A DNA stretch of 35,150 nucleotides from Candidatus Aenigmatarchaeota archaeon (GTDB taxonomy: Archaea > Aenigmatarchaeota > Aenigmatarchaeia > PWEA01). Shown one piece after another: positions 14,616-21,314 of the stretch (the first letter of the stretch is position 1; every line of letters starts with the position of its first letter). The DNA lies in the NCBI GenBank assembly GCA_003550625.1, contig PUKU01000032.1, positions 1 to 35,150 of the forward strand. Reading direction: 5' to 3'. The notes under the pieces are model-generated. The model had not been told where the DNA came from. It worked only from the letters and a program-made list of their open reading frames with translations, and did no database searches. Made by a program: the position numbers and the translations under genes.

Positions 14616-15205
14616 CAGTAGCCTCCTCTCTTCATCCTCTTCCATTGATCAGCAGCACTTTTATTTCTTTCGTCTTCCTCCTCCAGTTCCTCGTCTTCTG
14701 TTTCCTCCTTCTCCTCTTCTTCCTTTGCTATACGTGGCCTCTGTTTGGGAGGCTTGCCAGAACCCACGTCGGCGCTGTTCATTAGGTTCTGAACTTCCTG
14801 GAATAAGTCCTCATCCTGTAGCTCCTCCCTTTTTGGGAAGATCGCGCCGGTCGGTGTTCCTGCATTTTCATCCTCTTTAAAGCGTGGGAAAATCTGTATG
14901 TATGCATGGGGAACCATCTGCCCTCCTGCTTCTTTGATGTTCATAGTAACGGAAACACCGTCTGCCTCCAGTCCCTCCGTGATCCTCCGGACAGTTTTCC
15001 TCAACAGGGCCATTGCTTCATTCCACTCTTCTTCTGTAAGCTCCAACAAGCTCTCCCTGTGCTCCTTGGGAACTATGTTGGTCTGACCCTTGGCCCTGGG
15101 TTCCGGGTACTCCAGCCAGGCATAGAAGTTTTCCGTTTCTCCAACTACCCAGAGGTCATCCGGCTTATTGTTTATGAAATGGCAAAAGGGACACTGCTGA
15201 GGCAT
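14615..15205 (-). CDS. HIT-family protein with degenerate catalytic triad and acidic tail
   Basis: Histidine-triad (HIT) superfamily proteins hydrolyse or transfer nucleoside monophosphates. This one keeps the N-terminal zinc pair Cys5-x-x-Cys8, NIVPKEHRESLLELTEEE around His49, and the GGQMVPH lead-in, but the motif HxHxHxx reads HAYIQIF (residues 100-106): the middle, nucleophilic His is Tyr102 and the third is Gln104, recalling the HxHxQ of GalT but without the nucleophile. It is 196 residues against the usual 110-140, the extra being a very acidic Lys-rich tail (from about 155). It probably binds a nucleotide without HIT-type hydrolysis, or is a pseudoenzyme. Divergent from the antiporter gene; tRNA-Gly follows. 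Confidence 0.78.
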   Translation of the reverse strand: MPQQCPFCHFINNKPDDLWVVGETENFYAWLEYPEPRAKGQTNIVPKEHRESLLELTEEEWNEAMALLRKTVRRITEGLEADGVSVTMNIKEAGGQMVPHAYIQIFPRFKEDENAGTPTGAIFPKREELQDEDLFQEVQNLMNSADVGSGKPPKQRPRIAKEEEEKEETEDEELEEEDERNKSAADQWKRMKRGGY

Positions 15206-15274
15206 AATACCATATTTAAATAGAAGCTAATTAAAGTTATGGATTAAGGAGCCTGAGCACCCCCGTCTGATAAA

Positions 15275-16972
15275 ATGTTCGACATAGCCGTAACTGAAGG
15301 TCTGTTTGTAACATGGGACTTTGTGTTGTTGATTACGGTCGCGACTGTTCTGGGTTACATAGCACACAAGACATACCAGCCCAATCTAATAGCATACCTT
15401 GTAACCGGACTGGTTCTGGGTCCTGTCTTTCTCAACATAGTCCAGGAAACAGCCCTCCTTGAGCTCATGTCGGAGCTGGGACTGGCGTTCCTGCTGTTTC
15501 TTCTGGGACTACAGCTCAAGTTCGACGCCATAAGGAATATACTCAAGCCTATACTGAAGATTTCCTTCTGGCAGACCGTTTTACAAACGTCACTTGCGTT
15601 TGTGATATACTACTTCCTTGGTTTCGGGATGGTTGAAGTTATCGTCATGGCACTATGTACAGTGTTCGGTGCCACGCCCGTTATCGTTAAACTGTTGGAT
15701 GAGAAGGACGAGATAAACTCGCTTCCCGGTAAGATAGACGTGGGTGTGCTCATAGTACAGGACATAATACTAGTTGTCTATCTGACACTGTTCAGCGCAC
15801 CCGACTTAACAAATCCCGTACCAATAGCCATCAACTTCTTCCAGGTAATGGGCGTGATGGTTGTTCTAGGGTTGTTTTCCTATGCGGTTTCAAGGTGGGT
15901 AGTACCAAAGGTAGTGAAGGAGGTTGGCAAAAACAAACATCTTCTTTTCATAAACGGCGCGGCATGGGCCTTTCTGTTCATCGCGGTGTCCCTGGCACTT
16001 GACGTACCGGTGGAAGTCGGTGCCTTCATAGCGGGCCTTGGTCTTGCACAGAGTCCCTACAGCGACGAACTAAAGCAGCAGGTCAAACCAATAACCGACT
16101 TCTTTATGATGGTTTTCTTCGCCACGATAGGACTCGGTCTTGCGCCCGAATACCTAACGGTCTACTGGAAGGAAGCCGTAGTAGCTTCAACCCTCCTTAT
16201 GGTAGGTAACTTCCTAATAATGTTATATCTCATAGACAGGGAGAAGTTCAGCCTTGAGACGTCCTTCCTTGGAAGTATAAACATGGTCCAGGTAAGTGAG
16301 TTCTCTCTTGTAGTAGGTGCCCTTGCAGTAAGTAGAGGGTTGGTTGGAAATGAAATTCTGGGATATCTTAGCCTAATGGCAATAATGACCATGGGACTGT
16401 CGGCGTACATAATAAAGTACAACCACTGGATCTACGACCACGTAAAACATCTCTTTGAGTTCATGGAGTCGGAAGAGAAGGGCGACTTTGACATAAAAAC
16501 ACTGAACAACCATGCTATCGTAGTAGGTTACAATGAGATAACACGGCGGCTGATTCCTGTGTTGAAGGAAAAGTATGAGGATATCGTCGTCATAGACAAG
16601 GATCCAAAGTATGTTGAAATGTTAAAGGAGTCCGGTGCAGAGTTCGTCTTTGGTGATCTGAAACACGAGGAAATGAGAAGATCCATAGGCCTGAAAAGGG
16701 CCGATATAATAATCAGCATGGCCATGGACAGTGCCGTCAACAGGAGGATACTGGGTGATAAGAAGGAAGGTGCTGTAACCTTCCTCAGGGCAAAGGACAG
16801 AGATGATGCAGCAGGAGTTTACGATATGGGCGCAGACTTTGCCATAATAAAAAGGATGCTATCGGCGGAAAAGATGACCGAGTACATAGAGTCGTTCTTG
16901 GAAGACCCCGAGCTCTTCGAAAAAGCTGTGGAAGGTGACAAACAGATAATAGACTGGGAGGCTAGACTATGA
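15275..16972 (+). CDS. CPA2-type cation/proton antiporter with RCK domain (KefB-like)
   Basis: Membrane antiporter of the monovalent cation:proton antiporter-2 family. About 12-13 hydrophobic segments fill residues 15-390; a cytosolic Rossmann RCK/TrkA-N domain follows (about 410-565, starting NHAIVVGYNEITRRL). The transport core has ATPVIVKLL and a Gln-Asp pair (VQDII, Q162-D163), the same pair seen in KefC-type K+/H+ exchangers, and VGAFIAGLGLAQSPYSDEL. The RCK nucleotide loop is degenerate (VGYNEI rather than GxGxxG). The stop overlaps the next gene's start as ATGA, so the two are translationally coupled. Confidence 0.9.
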   Translation: MFDIAVTEGLFVTWDFVLLITVATVLGYIAHKTYQPNLIAYLVTGLVLGPVFLNIVQETALLELMSELGLAFLLFLLGLQLKFDAIRNILKPILKISFWQTVLQTSLAFVIYYFLGFGMVEVIVMALCTVFGATPVIVKLLDEKDEINSLPGKIDVGVLIVQDIILVVYLTLFSAPDLTNPVPIAINFFQVMGVMVVLGLFSYAVSRWVVPKVVKEVGKNKHLLFINGAAWAFLFIAVSLALDVPVEVGAFIAGLGLAQSPYSDELKQQVKPITDFFMMVFFATIGLGLAPEYLTVYWKEAVVASTLLMVGNFLIMLYLIDREKFSLETSFLGSINMVQVSEFSLVVGALAVSRGLVGNEILGYLSLMAIMTMGLSAYIIKYNHWIYDHVKHLFEFMESEEKGDFDIKTLNNHAIVVGYNEITRRLIPVLKEKYEDIVVIDKDPKYVEMLKESGAEFVFGDLKHEEMRRSIGLKRADIIISMAMDSAVNRRILGDKKEGAVTFLRAKDRDDAAGVYDMGADFAIIKRMLSAEKMTEYIESFLEDPELFEKAVEGDKQIIDWEARL

Positions 16973-18603
16973 TAGGAGTTATATACACGTTTGCGGCGGT
17001 TTTCGTACTTTCAGCTTTACTTCTGTTGGTATTCCACAAGGCCTTCAAGGTCACGATCCCTGCCTACATAATAGCAGGCCTTATAGGTGGAATGTTCCTA
17101 TCGGAGGAAGGACTGCTGGAACTACTGCAGTGGGGAATAGCCTTTGTGGTTTTCATATTCGGAGCCAAGCTGGAACCAGATAAACTTAAACACGAAATAG
17201 GAGGAAGTCTCCTCAGCACCGGTGTACATATAACAGGACTGGGGCTGGGCTTCTTCGGTGCCCTGTACTTCGCGGGCTTTGGAACACTCAACTCGATATA
17301 CATAAGCGCCGCCCTGGTCTTTAGTTCATCTCTCACAGGGACGGAGCTATCCGAAAAGTACGCGACCATAGAACTCCTGTACGCGAGGCTGGCCGAGGCA
17401 ACAGACATCATACACGATATACTTGCAATAGTTCTTATCTTGCTGTTAAGCCCCGTCCTGTTTAACGTTGGCGTAGCATACGCGTTGGCCGTTGGTGGAG
17501 GTATGTTTTTATTTTCATTGTTTTTCCGGAGGTTTGTATTTCCATGGCTGTTCGAGATGTCCGGCCATTCCGAAGAGCTTATGCTACTCCTGGGGATATC
17601 CATACTTACAGTAATGATAGCTATCTCACAGTTTGTGGGAATATCTATAGTAGTGGGTGCCTTCTTTGCGGGTCTTGCTTTCTCCAAGTTCCCTTACAAC
17701 ATAGAACTGATAGAAAGCACGGAGTCTTTGAAGGACTTCTTCGCAGCGGTTTTCTTCTTCTCGCTGGGAGCCCTTGTTGTGTTCCCTGATTCCCTTACGT
17801 TGGGAATAGCCCTTCTCATAGTACTCACCGTTATCTTCGTAAAGCCTCTTTTAACTGCCCTTTCGTTGATGCACTATGGTTACAGCAAGAGGACTGCCTA
17901 CAGGTGTGCCCTGACCCTGGACCAGATCAGTGAGTTCGTGCTAATAATAGCCATACAGGCATATCTGATGAGTGCAATATCCACCCCGGTGTTCCAGGGA
18001 ATAATACTTGCCACAACAGTTACGATGATTACAACAACCTTCACAGACAACTACTCACACAGCATACAGAACTGGCTTTCGAAAAATCTTCCCTTCGATA
18101 CGCCGGAAGGCCTCAGGAGGTACAACACACAGATAACCACCGAGCTGGAAAACCATATAATACTGGTGGGCTACGACGTACAGGGAGAGAGGATAGGTGA
18201 ATATCTGAAGGGATGTGACAAAGAGTTTGTGGTAATAGATGTGGATCCCGCGGTCTTCGAGGAGGCCGAGGATCTGAAAAACAGAGTCTTTGGAAGTGCC
18301 ATGGACGATGAGAGCTGGGAAAGTGCCAACTACAAGAAGGCGGACATTATAATATCCACTCCACCACAGAGACATATATCCGAAAAGGTACTATCACTAG
18401 AAACAGACGCGAGGAAGGTCGTACGTTCCAACAGCTTCAAAGCCGCCAACAGCTTTTTGGAAAGAGGAGCTGACTATGTCATGGTACATGATTTACTGGC
18501 ATCCGAACAGCTCGTAGACTACATCGAGGAGGCCATACATGGTGATGAAGAAACTATCAAGAGGCTGAAGAAAAACGCTCTCAAGGAACTCAAGGATGGA
18601 TAA
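16969..18603 (+). CDS. Second CPA2-type antiporter subunit with RCK domain
   Basis: A paralogue of the preceding gene, 544 residues, with the same architecture: about 12 membrane segments then an RCK domain from about residue 394 (NHIILVGYDVQGERI) including VVIDVDP. In its transport core the Gln-Asp pair is replaced by His149-Asp150 (IIHDILAI), and the upstream segment is FSSSLTGTELSEKYA instead of a T-P-V pattern. VGAFFAGLAFSKFPYN is retained. Four-base overlap with the first gene and equal sizes suggest the two proteins are made in equal amounts and may form a heterodimer, with one of them perhaps regulatory. This is inference; two independent homodimers are possible. Confidence 0.87.
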   Translation: MIGVIYTFAAVFVLSALLLLVFHKAFKVTIPAYIIAGLIGGMFLSEEGLLELLQWGIAFVVFIFGAKLEPDKLKHEIGGSLLSTGVHITGLGLGFFGALYFAGFGTLNSIYISAALVFSSSLTGTELSEKYATIELLYARLAEATDIIHDILAIVLILLLSPVLFNVGVAYALAVGGGMFLFSLFFRRFVFPWLFEMSGHSEELMLLLGISILTVMIAISQFVGISIVVGAFFAGLAFSKFPYNIELIESTESLKDFFAAVFFFSLGALVVFPDSLTLGIALLIVLTVIFVKPLLTALSLMHYGYSKRTAYRCALTLDQISEFVLIIAIQAYLMSAISTPVFQGIILATTVTMITTTFTDNYSHSIQNWLSKNLPFDTPEGLRRYNTQITTELENHIILVGYDVQGERIGEYLKGCDKEFVVIDVDPAVFEEAEDLKNRVFGSAMDDESWESANYKKADIIISTPPQRHISEKVLSLETDARKVVRSNSFKAANSFLERGADYVMVHDLLASEQLVDYIEEAIHGDEETIKRLKKNALKELKDG

Positions 18604-18659
18604 CTGCTTTGAATAAGAACTGAATGGGGCCACCCGGATTTGAACCGGGGGCTGCAGGT

Positions 18660-18754
18660 TTCACCTCGGCAAAAGCCGCAAACCTGTATTTATATCATTC
18701 CACGGCACGGCGCAGCTATGAACCACGCGGACCATGGTCAATTCTCCAAAAAAT
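18660..18754 (-). other. 95-base tRNA-Trp intron at 37/38
   Basis: The intron follows loop bases CTCCAG and ends before A38. The bulge-helix-bulge is relaxed: CUCC against GGUG has a U-U mismatch, with bulges AGA and AAA. Inside, TGGAG (18744-18748) is complementary to loop bases 32-36, with UUGA starting three bases after it; and CAGGTTT (18680-18686) is complementary to the AAACCTG that spans the 3' splice site and exon 3 (18655-18661). No perfect box C (RUGAUGA) or box D (CUGA) is present. Confidence 0.8.
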
Positions 18755-18766
18755 CTGGAGCCTGCC

Positions 18767-18788
18767 TTCAGCGCACCGTCAAGATGCT
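18767..18788 (-). other. 22-base noncanonical tRNA-Trp intron between positions 25 and 26
   Basis: A clean bulge-helix-bulge is visible: exon UAGC pairs with intron GCUG (one U-G), the 5' bulge is ACA (cut AC|A), the 3' bulge AAG (cut AA|G), and the intron hairpin is GCAUC-UUGAC-GGUGC stacked directly on the central helix. Removal joins the D arm to G26 and the GCAGG anticodon stem with no leftover base. Confidence 0.8.
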
Positions 18789-18823
18789 GTGCTAGGCCTG
18801 GCTACACTATGGCCCCACGAATT

Positions 18824-19057
18824 CTATTTTCTCAGCTTCTTCAATGCTTCTATAATTTCGTCAAGTACCTCGTCATCGTCTGGAATCGAGAAGTTCTTCT
18901 TCCATATCCTTTCGTCGTCGTCGCCAAAAAATCCTCTCGACAGTGAAAGAAATACGTTCTCTCCTTCTTCTGATATTGCCTTCTTTCTTGAGACCTCTAT
19001 GAAGTCGTTGTTTCCAAACCTGACTTCGGTACCTTCAACGGTTTCAAAATCTACCAT
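18824..19057 (-). CDS. Small PC4-like archaeal protein
   Basis: A 77-residue acidic protein with a beta-rich N-terminal part and a C-terminal helix: VRFGNNDFIEVSRKKA, then NVFLSLSRGFFGDDDERIWKKNFSIP, then DEVLDEIIEALKKLRK. The strand-strand-Lys-x-phi-x-Ile-Pro-helix layout resembles the single-stranded-nucleic-acid-binding domain of transcription coactivator PC4 and a common family of uncharacterised small archaeal proteins. Function is not known. The gene ends 7 bases before the tRNA-Trp 5' end. A GTTTAAAAC palindrome at 19087-19095 upstream can serve as its TATA box. Confidence 0.7.
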   Translation of the reverse strand: MVDFETVEGTEVRFGNNDFIEVSRKKAISEEGENVFLSLSRGFFGDDDERIWKKNFSIPDDDEVLDEIIEALKKLRK

Positions 19058-19109
19058 TTTAATCCCGTACTCATTTCGTACCTTTAGTTTAAAACTTTAT
19101 TGGAAAAAT

Positions 19110-19230
19110 GGGGGCTCACTAGCTACCCGTTGTCCTCATTCCCGAGGGTCGGACTGGGGCGGTGTGCTCATTGCCCACGTAGTGGTTTGTGCCGAAGGCT
19201 TATAAGCTTCCTCGGCCTGTGAAGTTTTTT
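19110..19230 (+). ncRNA. Candidate structured RNA or regulatory region upstream of acs
   Basis: This 120-base stretch is much richer in G+C than its surroundings and codes for nothing obvious. It contains several inverted repeats, among them GTCC/GGAC (19132-19135/19151-19154), CCAC-GTA-GTGG (19175-19185) and GCCGA/TCGGC (19191-19195/19211-19215). A TTTAAAAC box (19088-19095) lies upstream and a GTTTTTT run ends it (19224-19230). Three related heptamers, GCTCACT, CCTCATT and GCTCATT, start at 19114, 19134 and 19166. It could be a small stable RNA read on the plus strand, or an operator region for acs. I do not recognise a known RNA family. Confidence 0.35.
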
Positions 19231-19236
19231 ATATAA
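19227..19236 (+). promoter_or_regulatory. TATA box of acs
   Basis: TTTTATATAA is centred about 26 bases before the acs ATG at 19258, the spacing expected for a leaderless transcript; no ribosome binding site precedes the start. The box immediately follows, and overlaps, the T-run that ends the candidate RNA. Confidence 0.6.
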
Positions 19237-19257
19237 CACAAGACAATTCATGGTTGT

Positions 19258-21246
19258 ATGTCAGAGAAAGGAACACAGTGGATAGAAAAGAAGGACGGTG
19301 TATACTGGCCATCGGAAAAGATGAAGGAAAAGGCCTTTGTAAGTGACCCCGGTATATACAGGGAAGCAAAGGAGAATCCCAAGGAGTTCTGGGCTGAAAG
19401 GGCCAAAGAGCTTATAGACTGGTTCGATGATGACTGGAACTACATACAGAAATGGAATCCTCCGTTCTTCCGTTGGTTTGAAGGTGCAACCACAAACCTA
19501 TCCTACAACTGCATAGACAGACATATAGATGATAAAAAGGACAAGCCGGCGATAATCTGGGAACCGGAACCCCTTGACGAAGAAAAGAAGGTTCTAACCT
19601 ACGGAGATCTCCACAGAGAGGTACAGAAGTTCGCAAACGTTCTGAAGGAACTGGGTGTAGAAAAGGGAGATGCCGTCACCTTTTGGATGCCAATGATTCC
19701 GGAGACTGCCGTGGCAGCACTCGCATGCCAGAGAATAGGAGCATGGCACTCTATAGTGTATACCGCCTTTTCACCCGAGGCAGTCCGGAAAAGAATGGAC
19801 GATGCTGGATCAAAAATGCTAATAACAGCCGACGGATTCTACAGACGTGGCAAGGCCGTTGAACTCAAGGACAGGATAAACGGTGCCCTCGAAAAGGTGG
19901 ATGCAGAAAGCTGCATAGTAGTCAACAGGGCGGACCTGGAACCGGAGATGGTAGACGGAAGGGACCATTTTCTGTCAAACCTCAAGGACAGTGTTGACCA
20001 AAGCTGCGAGGCCGAGGAGCTGGATGCCGAAGATATAGGATTTCTCCTTTACACGTCGGGAACGACAGGTAAGCCCAAGGGCATAAAACACTCTGTCGGT
20101 GGATACATGGTCCAGGCTGCGCTCAGCATGAAATGGGTCTTCGACTTCCACGACGATGATATATTTTACTCGACGGCAGACATAGGATGGATAACGGGAC
20201 ACACGTACACGTTGTATGGACCGCTTATACACGGCGGGACTACAGTCTGGTACGAGGGATCACCCGACTACCCTAACCTGGAGAGATGGTGGGAAATAAT
20301 CGAAGAAAACGAAGCCACACAGTTCTATACAGCACCGACCGCACTGAGGATGCTTGTAAAGATGGGCAAGGATCTACCGGACAAACACGATCTATCCTCA
20401 CTGAGGATACTGGGCTCCGTGGGAGAACCAATAGACCCGGAAACGTGGGAATGGTACTTCAACAAGGTAGGTGGAGGTAGATGCCCCATAGTAGATACAT
20501 ACTGGCAGACCGAGACAGGTGGAATACTTCTAACATCACTTCCCGGAATGGGTCCGTTTGTACCGGGAGTAGCAGGTGTACCTCTTCCTCCGGTTAACTA
20601 CGATATACTGGATGAAAGGGCAGAACCAACAGATAAGGGAGCTGTAGTCATAAAGGAACCGTTCTCACCTGGTATGCTCAGAGGCGTATACAAGAGCCCC
20701 GATAAGTACAAAGAAGAGTACTGGAGCAGGTACGGAGACAAGATATACTTTTCAGGTGACGAGGGAATAGTAACAGAATACGAGGTAGGCGGGCAGAAAC
20801 TACTGAAGATAGTCGGGAGGATGGACGATCTGTTGGAGGTAGCCGGCCACAGACTCGGAACTGCAGAGTTAGAGGACGCCGTCCAGACGGTGGACGAGGT
20901 TGCGGAAGTAGCTGTAGTAGGTAAACCACATGATGTAAAAGGAGAAGTTCCAGCGCTGTTTGTTATGCTTATAGAAGGTGCAGAACCTTCGGATGGTCTC
21001 AAGGACAGTATAGTTAAGGCGGTCAGAAGGGAGGTAGGACCCGTGGCCACTCCGGGAGAGATATACTTTGTCAACGATCTACCAGAAACCGAATCAGGTA
21101 AGGTCATAAGAAGATTTCTGCGTTCGCTGTTGGAGGACGAGGAGCTCGGAGACATGAGGACAGCCAAGAATCCAGAATGTCTCAAGGAGCTGGCCGAGAA
21201 GGTGGGTTACAGCGGTCCTCAGGAAATACCAGGCTATAGTTCTTAA
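19258..21246 (+). CDS. acs: Acetyl-CoA synthetase (AMP-forming)
   Basis: Activates acetate to acetyl-CoA through acetyl-AMP in the cytoplasm. The 662-residue length and motifs are those of Acs: MPMIPETAVAALACQRIGA, P-loop-like YTSGTTGKPKG (about 265-275), TADIGWITGHTYTLYGPL, DTYWQTETGG (about 413-422, Trp of the acetate pocket kept), the hinge GRMDDLLEVAGHRLGTAELE and a C-terminal SGKVIRRFLR with the catalytic, acetylatable Lys615. Related propionate enzymes share most motifs, so acetate is the likely but not proven substrate. It is monocistronic: the next gene has its own TATA box. Confidence 0.93.
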   Translation: MSEKGTQWIEKKDGVYWPSEKMKEKAFVSDPGIYREAKENPKEFWAERAKELIDWFDDDWNYIQKWNPPFFRWFEGATTNLSYNCIDRHIDDKKDKPAIIWEPEPLDEEKKVLTYGDLHREVQKFANVLKELGVEKGDAVTFWMPMIPETAVAALACQRIGAWHSIVYTAFSPEAVRKRMDDAGSKMLITADGFYRRGKAVELKDRINGALEKVDAESCIVVNRADLEPEMVDGRDHFLSNLKDSVDQSCEAEELDAEDIGFLLYTSGTTGKPKGIKHSVGGYMVQAALSMKWVFDFHDDDIFYSTADIGWITGHTYTLYGPLIHGGTTVWYEGSPDYPNLERWWEIIEENEATQFYTAPTALRMLVKMGKDLPDKHDLSSLRILGSVGEPIDPETWEWYFNKVGGGRCPIVDTYWQTETGGILLTSLPGMGPFVPGVAGVPLPPVNYDILDERAEPTDKGAVVIKEPFSPGMLRGVYKSPDKYKEEYWSRYGDKIYFSGDEGIVTEYEVGGQKLLKIVGRMDDLLEVAGHRLGTAELEDAVQTVDEVAEVAVVGKPHDVKGEVPALFVMLIEGAEPSDGLKDSIVKAVRREVGPVATPGEIYFVNDLPETESGKVIRRFLRSLLEDEELGDMRTAKNPECLKELAEKVGYSGPQEIPGYSS

Positions 21247-21314
21247 GTGTGTTTTACAGGGCTTAGAGAGCCCCATGCGTAAAATTTAAGTTTCTGGATA
21301 ACACAACTAGAGGT

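Larger units (their letters stand above)
18625..18816 (-). tRNA. tRNA-Trp(CCA) with two predicted introns (25/26 and 37/38)
   Basis: Exons 18816-18789, 18766-18755 and 18659-18625 join to a 75-base cloverleaf with all Watson-Crick acceptor pairs (GGGGCCA/TGGCCCC, discriminator A), D arm GTGT/GCAC, G26, anticodon stem GCAGG/CCTGC, loop CTCCAGA (anticodon CCA), variable AGCC, and T arm CCCGG-TTCAAAT-CCGGG. CCA is not encoded. Without removing both introns no anticodon stem can be made. The 5' end is 7 bases behind the stop of the PC4-like gene on the same strand; a TTATA-containing box inside that gene (about 18850-18858) could serve as promoter, otherwise it is co-transcribed. Confidence 0.88.

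Noticed and set aside
18660..18754. Calling the tRNA-Trp intron a confirmed box C/D sRNA
   Set aside because: Neither box C (RUGAUGA) nor box D (CUGA) is intact; only complementary segments are seen, so it is listed as a hypothesis.
18770..18816. Reading the tRNA at 18625-18816 as tRNA-Val(GAC) from the TTGAC loop
   Set aside because: The TTGAC loop is only five bases and its 3' stem cannot join to the T arm; the Trp solution gives perfect stems throughout and a bulge-helix-bulge around the TTGAC hairpin.
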